In this document: positions 8,495-15,888 of the stretch, piece after piece
Layout of the letters: every line of letters begins with the position of its first letter
How positions within the stretch are numbered: the first letter of the stretch is position 1
Origin: Ruminococcus sp.
GTDB lineage: Bacteria > Bacillota > Clostridia > Oscillospirales > Acutalibacteraceae
Direction: 5' to 3'
Length of the DNA: 64,000 bases
NCBI GenBank assembly: GCA_017457955.1
Contig: JAFTGL010000004.1
Location: forward strand, 124,001-188,000
The notes under the pieces: model-generated
The model's input: the letters and a program-made list of their open reading frames with translations, nothing else
The model's database searches: none
Told to the model about the DNA's origin: nothing
Position numbers and translations under genes: made by a program

Positions 8495-8788
8495 ATGACA
8501 GTAACAGTAACAGGCGGCGCCCTGCCGCAGGCAGAGATCAATGCTTACGTAGAACAGCTCAAGGAGCAGAACCCCGACAAGCTCATCAAGACCGTAGACT
8601 TCACCGTAGACGGCGAGTATGTAGATATGAGCTACACCTATGACAACGTTCCCTTCGAGCGTATCCGCCGCATCACCGGCTACCTCGTCGGTACCGTAGA
8701 CCGCTTCAACGACGCAAAGCGCGCTGAGGTTCAGGACAGAGTCAAGCACACCATCGACTGCGGCTGTTCCTTAGAGGAAATCGCGTAA
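8495..8788 (+). CDS. small protein related to an anaerobic ribonucleotide-reductase-annotated family
   Basis: The 97-residue protein begins at ATG 8495 after GAGGAGATTAAC. Its centre and end carry YDNVPFERIRRITGYLVGT, then a basic AKRAEVQDRVKH segment, and a CGCS near the C-terminus. From memory, small clostridial proteins with this ITGYLVG...DRVKH pattern are annotated as anaerobic ribonucleoside-triphosphate reductase (NrdD C-terminal-like) proteins. No catalytic domain is present, so it is at most an accessory or a relic of that family. It stands alone before the metK promoter. Confidence 0.5.
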   Translation: MTVTVTGGALPQAEINAYVEQLKEQNPDKLIKTVDFTVDGEYVDMSYTYDNVPFERIRRITGYLVGTVDRFNDAKRAEVQDRVKHTIDCGCSLEEIA

Positions 8789-8793
8789 GAGTA

Positions 8794-8822
8794 TTGACAT
8801 ATCCTGTCGATTGTATTATAAT
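8794..8822 (+). promoter_or_regulatory. metK: consensus sigma-A promoter for metK
   Basis: TTGACA (8794-8799) and TATAAT (8817-8822) with a 17-base spacer directly precede the SAM riboswitch. Confidence 0.9.
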
Positions 8823-8846
8823 CCATAAAAGTTAATCAACGATATC

Positions 8847-8939
8847 ACTTATCAAGAGCGACTGAGGGACAGGCCCTGTGAAGTCCGGCAACCTGCATGT
8901 GCAAGGTGCCAAATCCTGCGGTATTACCGAGAGATGAGT
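8847..8939 (+). promoter_or_regulatory. SAM-I (S-box) riboswitch controlling metK
   Basis: The leader carries the S-box core in order: ACTTATCAAGAG, GGGACAGGCCCTGTGAAG, CCGGCAACC, a small hairpin, AAGGTGCCAAATCCTGC and GAGAGATGAG closing the P1 helix. SAM binding would stabilise P1 and allow the downstream terminator, lowering metK expression when SAM is plentiful. The wider gap 8789-9126 also holds the promoter, the terminator and a repeat. Confidence 0.93.
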
Positions 8940-8942
8940 TTA

Positions 8943-8977
8943 CTGCTCCGCATGGTATGCCGTGCGGAGCTTTCTTT
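8943..8977 (+). terminator. riboswitch expression-platform terminator
   Basis: The stem GCTCCGCA / TGCGGAGC is followed by TTTCTTTT, directly downstream of the SAM-I aptamer. Confidence 0.85.
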
Positions 8978-9043
8978 TGGGCTCTCTTTTGGCGTCGGGG
9001 TGATTGACATGTTTCATCGATAGTCGATATAGGTGCTTTTGTC

Positions 9044-9103
9044 CCGCCGTTGATGAAACTTAGTAAAAATACTTTCGCCGTACAAGGCGGAACAGGATGC
9101 AGC
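9044..9103 (+). repeat. metK-flanking repeat, upstream copy
   Basis: The segment opens CCGCCGTTGATG and closes GGCGG after 30 variable bases (47 bases), then continues with GGATGCAGC. The copy after metK has the same ends and nearly the same length (46 bases). GTTTCATC at 9011 and GATGAAAC at 9051 also form an inverted pair. Confidence 0.6.
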
Positions 9104-9126
9104 ATCATGCTGCAGCGAGGTATATT

Positions 9127-10305
9127 ATGGCATATTTATTTACATCCGAATCCGTTACCGAAGGACATCCCGACAAGGTGTGCGACCGCGTGTCCGACTC
9201 CATCCTTGACGCGATCCTGTCTCAGGATAAAAACGCGCATGTTGCCTGTGAGACCACCGCGACCACCGGCAGAGTCAATATCATGGGCGAGGTCAGCACG
9301 ACCGCGCAAGTCGATTTTGAAGCTGTCGCGAGAAAAGCGATCTGCGACATCGGCTATGACAGCGCCGACGCGTACTTTGACGGCAATACCTGCGAGGTCA
9401 ACGTACTGCTCGATCGGCAGAGCCCCGATATCGCGATGGGCGTCAACGCTTCCTATGAGCTCAAAGACGGCGAGAACGACGCTGAGAATCAGATCGGCGC
9501 GGGCGATCAGGGTATGATGTTCGGCTACGCCTGCGACGAGACTAAGGAGCTAATGCCGCTGGCGATCTCGTTGTCCCATAAGCTCGCTTACCGACTGACC
9601 GAGGTGCGCAAGAACGGCACGCTGCCTTATCTGCGTCCCGACGGCAAAACGCAGGTCACGGTCGAATATGACAACGGAGTTGCGAAGCGCGTCGATACGG
9701 TCGTTGTCTCGACCCAGCACGACGAGCAGATCTCTCTGGAACAGATCCGCAGGGATATCATCGCCGAGGTTATCCGTCCCGTCATTCCCGAAGAGCTGTG
9801 GGATGACGCTACCAAGGTGTTTGTCAATCCGACAGGACGCTTTGTCATCGGCGGTCCGCAGGGCGATTCCGGTCTGACCGGCAGGAAGATCATTGTCGAC
9901 ACCTACGGCGGCTACGCGCGTCACGGCGGCGGCGCTTTCTCGGGCAAAGACCCGACAAAGGTCGACCGTTCCGCGGCGTATTTCGCCCGCTATATTGCGA
10001 AGAACATCGTCGCGGCAGGTATCGCGAAAAAGGCTGAGGTACAGCTTGCCTACGCGATCGGCGTGGCAAAGCCTGTCTCCGTCATGGTCGACACCTTCGG
10101 CACCTCTGAATATACGAATGAGCAGATCTCCGAGGCAGTCAACAAGGTGTTTGACGCCCGTCCCGCCGCGATCATCCGCGAGCTTGATCTGCTGAATACA
10201 CGCTACGCCCCGCTTGCGGCTTACGGTCATATGGGCCGCGAGGAACTCGGCGTACGCTGGGAAGATACCGATAAAGCCGACGCTTTGAAAGCCGCTTTGT
10301 CATAA
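9127..10305 (+). CDS. metK: S-adenosylmethionine synthetase
   Basis: A 392-residue cytoplasmic enzyme that makes SAM from methionine and ATP. Visible family motifs are [10 protein letters not shown] near residue 9, [12 protein letters not shown] from residue 124, and GGGAFSGKD from residue 267. Length is normal. The start ATG 9127 gives the standard [13 protein letters not shown]; an in-frame ATG at 9097 lies inside the repeat. Expression is controlled by the SAM-I riboswitch upstream. A terminator follows the stop. Confidence 0.98.
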   Translation: MAYLFTSESVTEGHPDKVCDRVSDSILDAILSQDKNAHVACETTATTGRVNIMGEVSTTAQVDFEAVARKAICDIGYDSADAYFDGNTCEVNVLLDRQSPDIAMGVNASYELKDGENDAENQIGAGDQGMMFGYACDETKELMPLAISLSHKLAYRLTEVRKNGTLPYLRPDGKTQVTVEYDNGVAKRVDTVVVSTQHDEQISLEQIRRDIIAEVIRPVIPEELWDDATKVFVNPTGRFVIGGPQGDSGLTGRKIIVDTYGGYARHGGGAFSGKDPTKVDRSAAYFARYIAKNIVAAGIAKKAEVQLAYAIGVAKPVSVMVDTFGTSEYTNEQISEAVNKVFDARPAAIIRELDLLNTRYAPLAAYGHMGREELGVRWEDTDKADALKAALS

Positions 10306-10324
10306 ACTGAATCAGAATGACACA

Positions 10325-10352
10325 AGCCCTGCCTGAAAACGGCAGGGCTTTC
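10325..10352 (+). terminator. terminator after metK
   Basis: The stem AGCCCTGCC / GGCAGGGCT with a 7-base loop is followed by TTTCTTC. Confidence 0.9.
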
Positions 10353-10381
10353 TTCTTTCCGAAAAACTACTTCTTTTGACA

Positions 10382-10440
10382 CCGCCGTTGATGCTTGTTC
10401 CCGAAAAACGGATGTTCAAATAGGCGGGATTGGATGCAAC
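10382..10440 (+). repeat. metK-flanking repeat, downstream copy
   Basis: It opens CCGCCGTTGATG, has 29 variable bases, closes GGCGG and runs into GGATGCAAC, matching the copy at 9044. GGATGCAACGA here also pairs with TCGTTGC at 10495-10501, so copy A of the GAGGTG hairpin lies inside this outer inverted repeat. Confidence 0.6.
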
Positions 10441-10443
10441 GAT

Positions 10444-10486
10444 GAGGTGCAGTCAAAATCTTTGATTTTGGTAACTGCACCCATGC
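10444..10486. repeat. GAGGTG/CACCCATGC hairpin element, copy A
   Basis: This 43-base element has the perfect stem GGTGCAGT-CAAAATC / GATTTTG-GTA-ACTGCACC, opened by GA and closed by CATGC. The same ends and layout recur at 22630 and 50811. Confidence 0.65.
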
Positions 10487-10501
10487 TTTAGCTCTCGTTG
10501 C

Positions 10502-10858
10502 TTATCCTATTAAACCAAATGACACTGACAATGCCTGATTGATCTCCTTCATCGCTCTGATACCGACCGAACCCATCTTTTCCCTGAGTCTGCGCTTATC
10601 TAATGTACGTACCTGTTCAAGCAGGACGACGCTGTCCTTTTGCAGACCGCAGTCGCTCGCTTCGATGGGGATATGCGTCGGCAGCTTTGTCTTATCCTGA
10701 CGGCTGGTGATCGCCGCGGCGATCACGGTAGGGGAGAATCGGTTTCCGACGTCGTTCTGGATGATGAGAACGGGTCTGACGCCGCCCTGTTCCGAGCCTA
10801 CCACCGGACTTAAGTCGGCATAGTAGATTTCACCGCGTTTTACATTCAATTCATTCAC
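10502..10858 (-). CDS. MazF/PemK-family mRNA interferase (endoribonuclease toxin)
   Basis: A 118-residue protein of the EndoA (NdoA)/MazF family, which cleaves mRNA at short recognition sites. The N-terminal [19 protein letters not shown] and the following RPVLIIQND are the family hallmarks; [14 protein letters not shown] and [11 protein letters not shown] follow as expected. The start at 10858 has a CAGGAGC site and overlaps the cation transporter by 8 bases. No antitoxin-sized gene with a MazE/NdoAI or ribbon-helix-helix pattern is visible next to it, so any partner must be elsewhere. Confidence 0.92.
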   Translation of the reverse strand: MNELNVKRGEIYYADLSPVVGSEQGGVRPVLIIQNDVGNRFSPTVIAAAITSRQDKTKLPTHIPIEASDCGLQKDSVVLLEQVRTLDKRRLREKMGSVGIRAMKEINQALSVSFGLIG

Positions 10859-11813
10859 GCTCCTGTGTTTCTTTCGTCTGATGATATTGTGGGACGGTTA
10901 CGGCTGTTTTATTCTTGTCAGCGTGATTTTCTATCAACACAGGACAGATGACCGCGTCCATCCCGAGACGGTTTTTGATTTCTTCGCGCAGAGAGAGGAT
11001 GACCGCCTCTGGCTGTTCGGCGGATATCTCAAAGGTCAGCAGTTTCTCTGAAGGACCGTAGTCATGGAGCAGGATGTGACTAACGCTTTTGACCGCAGGA
11101 TGTTTTTTGATGATTTCAAGCAGTTTTTCCTTAGTTGACGGGTCGAGCCCTTTGCCGAGCAAGGGTTCTACGCTGTCCTTGACTGAGGTGATCCCCGCGT
11201 ACAGGATACACAGCGCGACTAACACACCCGTGTATCCGTCTGCGTTAAAGCCGCTGAGCTTCTCGATGATGATCGCTAAAAGGATCGCCAGGGTCGCGAT
11301 ACAGTCAGAGAGGGAGTCCATTGCGGCGGCTTTCATCCCTGCGGAATGGATCATCCTGCCGATCTTGCTGTTATAGCGGTACATGTAGCCTTTGATAAGG
11401 ATAGAGACCAGCAAGATGATGATGACCGTAGGACAGCCGTCCACCGCTTCGGGATAAATGATCTTGCCGACTGAGGAAAGAAGCATCCTGCCGCCGATGA
11501 AGAGGATCACAGCCGAGATCAGCAGTCCCGAAAGATATTCGAGCCTGCCGTAACCCATCGGATATTTCTCATTTGGCTGTTTATCGCCGATCTTGAATCC
11601 CAGCAGCGCCAGTATACAGGAGCAGGAATCGGCGAGGTTATTGAAGCCGTCGGCTGTGATGGCAACGGAGCCTGACAGCGTTCCCGCGGTGTATTTGAGC
11701 AGGAACAAGAGAAGGTTGAAGCCGATCCCCATACAGCTGAGCAGTACGCCCGCCTTGCGCCGACCCTGCGCGTTTCCTGCCGTTAAGTATTTTTTGATGA
11801 TATGTTCCGTCAT
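10851..11813 (-). CDS. cation diffusion facilitator (CDF) transporter
   Basis: A 320-residue inner-membrane metal (Zn/Mn/Fe/Co) : proton antiporter of the CDF family. It shows about six membrane helices. Helix 2 carries the metal-site pattern ([12 protein letters not shown]) and helix 5 the matching [14 protein letters not shown]; a cytoplasmic C-terminal beta-alpha domain (residues about 220-300) includes [18 protein letters not shown]. It is upstream of and overlaps mazF, so the two are probably transcribed together. The metal cannot be told from sequence. Confidence 0.9.
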   Translation of the reverse strand: MTEHIIKKYLTAGNAQGRRKAGVLLSCMGIGFNLLLFLLKYTAGTLSGSVAITADGFNNLADSCSCILALLGFKIGDKQPNEKYPMGYGRLEYLSGLLISAVILFIGGRMLLSSVGKIIYPEAVDGCPTVIIILLVSILIKGYMYRYNSKIGRMIHSAGMKAAAMDSLSDCIATLAILLAIIIEKLSGFNADGYTGVLVALCILYAGITSVKDSVEPLLGKGLDPSTKEKLLEIIKKHPAVKSVSHILLHDYGPSEKLLTFEISAEQPEAVILSLREEIKNRLGMDAVICPVLIENHADKNKTAVTVPQYHQTKETQERE

Positions 11814-11825
11814 ATTTCACCGTTA

Positions 11826-11854
11826 TTGAAAAAGTTTTTGTCTTGTGGTACAAT
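11826..11854 (+). promoter_or_regulatory. promoter for the EamA transporter
   Basis: TTGAAA (11826-11831) and TACAAT (11849-11854) are 17 bases apart. Confidence 0.65.
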
Positions 11855-11895
11855 AGCTTTGTCAAAGCATAGTATGACACTAACTTATCATATGA

Positions 11896-12786
11896 ATGGT
11901 GAATGATATCGTGAATAAAAGAACCAAAGGAATATTGCTTCTGATACTGTCGGCGTTCTTCTTCGCCTGCATGAATATGTTCGTCAAGCTCAGCGGTGAG
12001 GAACTGCCGGTGTTCCAGAAGGTGTTCTTCCGCAACGCGATGGCGGCGATCATCGCTTTTATTGTTCTCCTAAAGAATAAAGCGCCGATGAAGCCCACGG
12101 TCAAAGGCAGTCTGCCGTTTCTGATCCTGCGCACACTGTTCGGGCTTGCGGGAGTCGTATGCAACTATTACGCGCTCGAGACGCTCGTGCTGTCCGACGC
12201 GTCCATCCTCAATAAAATGTCGCCGTTTTTTGCGGTGCTGTTTTCGTTTATCTTTATCAAAGAGCGTCCGCGCCTGTACCAGTGGCTGATCCTCGGCGGC
12301 GCGTTGTTCGGAGCGCTCTTTGTCATCAAGCCGAGTTTTGCCAACGCCGCGTTCATCCCCGCGCTGGTCGGCTTCATGGGCGGCGTGTTCGCCGGCGCGG
12401 CATACGGCTGTGTACGCAAGCTGGGACTGATGGGGGAGAGCAACCCGTATATCGTGTTCTTCTTCTCTACGGTGTCCACTCTGATCGTCACGCCCGTCAT
12501 GATCGCGGGCTATGTCCCGATGACGGCTTTGCAGTGGGTTTATCTGCTGTCGGCGGGTATCTCGGCGGCGCTCGCGCAGTTCAGTATCACTGCGGCTTAT
12601 ACCTGCGCTCCGCCGAAGGAGATCTCGGTCTACGATTTCAGCCAGATCGTATTTGCGTCACTGATGAGCCTGATCGTTTTCAGTCAGGTGCCCGACGTGT
12701 ACAGTATCGTCGGCTATGTCATCATCATCGGCATGGCGATCCTCAACTATTTTATCAGTAATCGCAAGGAACGGAAAAATAGCTAA
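11896..12786 (+). CDS. EamA-family (DMT superfamily) transporter
   Basis: A 296-residue membrane protein with about ten predicted helices in two EamA repeats (residues about 8-140 and 150-285). Features include FFACMNMFVKLSGEELPVF in helix 1 and the conserved NYYALETL and FAVLFSFIFIKERP segments of the drug/metabolite transporter superfamily. Substrate is unknown; many relatives export amino acids or metabolites. ATG 11896 has no clear ribosome site; GTG 11911 (GTGAATAAAAGAACC) is an alternative start. Confidence 0.85.
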   Translation: MVNDIVNKRTKGILLLILSAFFFACMNMFVKLSGEELPVFQKVFFRNAMAAIIAFIVLLKNKAPMKPTVKGSLPFLILRTLFGLAGVVCNYYALETLVLSDASILNKMSPFFAVLFSFIFIKERPRLYQWLILGGALFGALFVIKPSFANAAFIPALVGFMGGVFAGAAYGCVRKLGLMGESNPYIVFFFSTVSTLIVTPVMIAGYVPMTALQWVYLLSAGISAALAQFSITAAYTCAPPKEISVYDFSQIVFASLMSLIVFSQVPDVYSIVGYVIIIGMAILNYFISNRKERKNS

Positions 12787-12829
12787 AATAAATTGCCGCA
12801 AACGAACCAAAACCGTCACTTTAACGGTA

Positions 12830-12857
12830 TTGACTTTTCGGCGATTTGTGATAGAAT
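12830..12857 (+). promoter_or_regulatory. promoter of the Ile T-box transcript
   Basis: TTGACT (12830-12835) and TAGAAT (12852-12857) with a 16-base spacer precede the T-box leader. Confidence 0.65.
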
Positions 12858-12863
12858 TTGACT

Positions 12864-13142
12864 TAGACAATTGATAAAGGCTGTGACGAAGACGGTCAGG
12901 GCTATGCTTTTTCAGAGAGTCGGCGGCAGGTGCGAGCCGATAAAGTTAACCTTAGTACCCATCCCTTCCGAGCCGGGAGCCCGAACGGCAAATGCTAAGT
13001 AGATACTCCCCGTGATTGCTGCGTAAAGGCATAGGGGTTGTTAGACCCTGAGAGCGGCAGTAGTAATACTGCAAATTGAGTGGTACCGCGGATGTGAATT
13101 TCACACTCGTCTCAATGTTGATTGAGACGGGTGTTTTATTTT
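12864..13142 (+). promoter_or_regulatory. T-box riboswitch, specifier ATC (Ile)
   Basis: Stem I begins AAGGCTGTGACGAAGA (kink-turn region); the distal loops are AGAGAG and GGCAGGTGCGAG. The 3' side reads ATC-CCTTC-CGAG, so the specifier codon is ATC at 12961-12963 (isoleucine). The antiterminator core TGGTACCGCGG lies at 13081-13091, and the terminator ACACTCGTCTCAAT / ATTGAGACGGGTGT plus T-run ends near 13142. Uncharged tRNA-Ile should allow read-through into the acyl-CoA synthetase at 13255. The rest of the 12787-13254 gap is the promoter and a short leader. Confidence 0.9.
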
Positions 13143-13254
13143 TCTAAGCAGCTTTGAGCTACTGCGAATTACCTTATCATCTCTGAACTGCTTATTACAC
13201 AATCTTTAGTTTATTAATTGTTGAATCCTAAACTTTCTTCAGGAGGAACACATT

Positions 13255-15519
13255 ATGTCAGTAGTAGACAACGAAAAACTCGTGGAAGTAGCGAAGCGTA
13301 TCCGTGAAATGCGCGAGATCAGCGGCTTTTCCGTCGAGGAAATGGCTGAAAAGACCGAGGTCAGCGTCACCGAGTACAAGGCGTATGAGAACGGCACCGA
13401 GGATTTTCCCTTTACCTTTATCCATAAGTGCGCGTTAGCGTTCGGACTAGGGATCACCGATATCCTCGAGGGCGAATCCGCAAGGCTCAAAAGCTACACC
13501 GTGACCCGCCGCGGCGGCGGCAGACAGACTGCCGAGGAGGAGGGTATCTCCATCGTCAACGTCGCGCCGATGTTCAAGAACAAGATCGCGGAGCCGTATT
13601 TCTGCAAATATGACTACAACGAGTCGCTCCAGAACAAGCCCATCCATCTGACCAAGCACGCGGGTCAGGAATTCGACTTCGTCCTGTCGGGCAAGATGAA
13701 GATCCAGATCGGCAACAACTTCGAGGAGCTTGCTGCGGGCGACAGCATCTACTACAATTCGTCCACCCCTCACGGTATGATCGCCATTGACGGCGCTGAC
13801 TGCAAATTCATTGCCATCATCCTTCCCGGTGAAAAGGTCGTTGAGGAACGCGACGACGATGTGATGAAGGCGCATATCGCCAAAAAATCCGTCATCACCG
13901 AGCAGTTTGTCCGTACCCTCGAGGACGAGGACGGCAGACTTAAGGCGATCAACTTCAAGAATGAAGATAAATTCAACTTCGCCTTCGACTGCGTGGACGC
14001 GATCGCGAACAACACTCCCGATAAGCTCGCCATGCTCCATATCGACCGCGATAAGGTCGAGCGCCGCTTTACCTTCAACGACATGAAGCGCCGTTCCAAT
14101 CAGACCGCCAACTACTTCAAGAGCTTAGGCATCAAGAAGGGCGACCGCGTCATGCTTGTTTTAAAGCGTCATTACCAGTTCTGGTTCTCTATGCTCGCGC
14201 TCCACAAGCTCGGCGCGATCGCGATCCCGGCGACCAACCAGCTGTTGGCGCATGACTTCGAATATCGCTTCCAGTCCGCGGGTGTATCCGCGATCGTCGC
14301 GACAGCCGACGGCTCCGTCGCCGATGCTGTGGACGAGGCACAAAAGACCTCTCCGACCCTGACGACAAAGATCCTTGTCGGCGGCAGTCGCGAGGGCTGG
14401 CATGACTTCAACAACGAGTTCGAAATGTATTCTACCCATTATTACCGCACCGTCGACACTGCCTGCGGCGACGATACCATGATCATGCTCTTCACCTCCG
14501 GCACGACCGGTTACCCGAAGATCGCCGCCCACAGCTATAAGTATCCGCTGGGTCACTATGTCACCGCGAAATATTGGCACGGCGTCGATCCTGACGGTCT
14601 GCACTTCACCATTTCCGACACAGGCTGGGGCAAGGCGCTGTGGGGCAAGCTCTACGGTCAGTGGCTTTCCGAGGGCGCTGTATTCACCTACGACTTCGAC
14701 CGCTTCCACGCCGACGACATCCTGCCGATGTTTGCGAGATACCATATCACCACCTTCTGTGCGCCGCCTACCATGCTGCGCATGATGATCAAGGAGGATA
14801 TCAGCAAGTACGATCTGTCCTCCGTCGTTCACATGACCACCGCGGGCGAAGCGCTGAATCCCGAGGTTTGGCGCCAGTTCCGCAAGGCGACAGGTTTAAG
14901 AATCATGGAAGGCTTTGGTCAGACCGAGACAACTCTCACCATCGGCAACCTCTTCGGCACGACTCCTAAGCTCGGCTCGATGGGCGTGCCTATCCCCGGC
15001 TATGATATCGACATCGTCGATCCCGACGGCAATCCCGTTCCTGACGGCGAACCCGGCGAGATCATTATCCGCACCGACAAAAAGGTTCCCTGCGGTCTCT
15101 TTAAGGGCTATTATAATAATGAAGAAGCGACCAAAGAAGCATGGCACGACGGCATGTATCACACCGGTGATACCGCGTGGCGCGACGAGGACGGCTACTT
15201 CTGGTATGTCGGCAGAACCGACGACGTCATCAAGAGCTCCGGTTACCGTATCGGACCGTTTGAGATCGAGTCCGTCATCATGGAGCTTCCGTATGTCCTC
15301 GAGTGCGGCGTTTCCGCCGCTCCTGACGAGGTGCGCGGTCAGGTCGTCAAGGCGTCTATCGTGCTCGTCAAGGGTACCGAGGGCACCGATGAATTAAAGA
15401 AAGAGATCCAGAATTATGTCAAGACGCATACCGCGCCTTATAAGTATCCGCGTATCGTCGTTTTCAAGGACAGCCTGCCCAAGTCCATCAGCGGCAAAAT
15501 TCAGCGAAACAAGCTCTGA
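13255..15519 (+). CDS. HTH-cupin-acyl-CoA synthetase fusion (Ile T-box controlled)
   Basis: A 754-residue protein with three parts. Residues 1-75 form an XRE-type helix-turn-helix (VAKRIREMREISGFSVEEMAEKTEV pattern). Residues about 100-200 are a cupin barrel (GQEFDFVLSGKMKI, GDSIYYNSSTPHG). From about 230 onward is an AMP-forming acyl-CoA synthetase: TSGTTG at 414-419, SDTGWGKALWGKLYGQW, YHTGDTAWRDEDGYFWYVGR and a C-terminal SGKIQRNK with the adenylation lysine. The DTGWGKALWGK pattern is that of medium/branched short-chain acyl-CoA synthetases. Given the isoleucine T-box, 2-methylbutyrate is the proposed substrate (inference). An AGGAGGA site precedes the ATG. A close paralogue follows. Confidence 0.88.
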   Translation: MSVVDNEKLVEVAKRIREMREISGFSVEEMAEKTEVSVTEYKAYENGTEDFPFTFIHKCALAFGLGITDILEGESARLKSYTVTRRGGGRQTAEEEGISIVNVAPMFKNKIAEPYFCKYDYNESLQNKPIHLTKHAGQEFDFVLSGKMKIQIGNNFEELAAGDSIYYNSSTPHGMIAIDGADCKFIAIILPGEKVVEERDDDVMKAHIAKKSVITEQFVRTLEDEDGRLKAINFKNEDKFNFAFDCVDAIANNTPDKLAMLHIDRDKVERRFTFNDMKRRSNQTANYFKSLGIKKGDRVMLVLKRHYQFWFSMLALHKLGAIAIPATNQLLAHDFEYRFQSAGVSAIVATADGSVADAVDEAQKTSPTLTTKILVGGSREGWHDFNNEFEMYSTHYYRTVDTACGDDTMIMLFTSGTTGYPKIAAHSYKYPLGHYVTAKYWHGVDPDGLHFTISDTGWGKALWGKLYGQWLSEGAVFTYDFDRFHADDILPMFARYHITTFCAPPTMLRMMIKEDISKYDLSSVVHMTTAGEALNPEVWRQFRKATGLRIMEGFGQTETTLTIGNLFGTTPKLGSMGVPIPGYDIDIVDPDGNPVPDGEPGEIIIRTDKKVPCGLFKGYYNNEEATKEAWHDGMYHTGDTAWRDEDGYFWYVGRTDDVIKSSGYRIGPFEIESVIMELPYVLECGVSAAPDEVRGQVVKASIVLVKGTEGTDELKKEIQNYVKTHTAPYKYPRIVVFKDSLPKSISGKIQRNKL

Positions 15520-15529
15520 TATTTAACTG

Positions 15530-15558
15530 TTGACAAACGAATTATTTTGTGATAACAT
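15530..15558 (+). promoter_or_regulatory. promoter of the Val T-box transcript
   Basis: TTGACA (15530-15535) and TAACAT (15553-15558), spacer 17, begin ten bases after the preceding stop codon. No terminator separates the two transcripts. Confidence 0.75.
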
Positions 15559-15564
15559 AAGACG

Positions 15565-15857
15565 AGTTAAAGGCTATGACGAAGAGGGCATGGTTGGTAT
15601 TCACTCAGAGAAGGAGCGGTTGGTGAAAGCTCCCGTGATGAATTCCGTGTTTGTAGCTTCTGAGCCGGGGAGAAGAAAGTCCCATACGGATGATTAGACC
15701 TCCTCCGTGACTGCTGCGTAAAAGCATAGGGGTTACATATTGCGATATGGGACCCTGAGAGCGGCAGAGCTGAGATATCAGCCTGCAATTTGAGTGGTAC
15801 CGCGGGTGTTATGCGCTCGTCTCAAAGTTATTACTTTGGGATGGGCGCTTTCTATAT
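15565..15857 (+). promoter_or_regulatory. T-box riboswitch, specifier GTA (Val)
   Basis: Stem I starts AAAGGCTATGACGAAGAGG, the distal loops are AGAGA and GGTTGGTGAAA, and the 3' side reads GTA-GCTTC-TGAG, placing a valine codon at 15653-15655. The antiterminator TGAGTGGTACCGCGGG is at 15791-15806; the terminator is GCGCTCGTCTCAAAG / CTTTGGGATGGGCGC plus TTTCT. Central segments (GCTGCGTAAAAGCATAGGGGTT, in pieces, and GACCCTGAGAGCGGCAG) are nearly identical to the Ile leader, showing a leader duplication. This fills the 15520-15888 gap. Confidence 0.9.
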
Positions 15858-15888
15858 GCCGCTCATCCCGAGAACTGAGGTATGTGAA

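Noticed and set aside
15790..15888. N-terminal extension of the second HTH-cupin ligase
   Set aside because: The frame runs through the T-box antiterminator and terminator; ATG 15889 has a better site and matches the paralogue's start.
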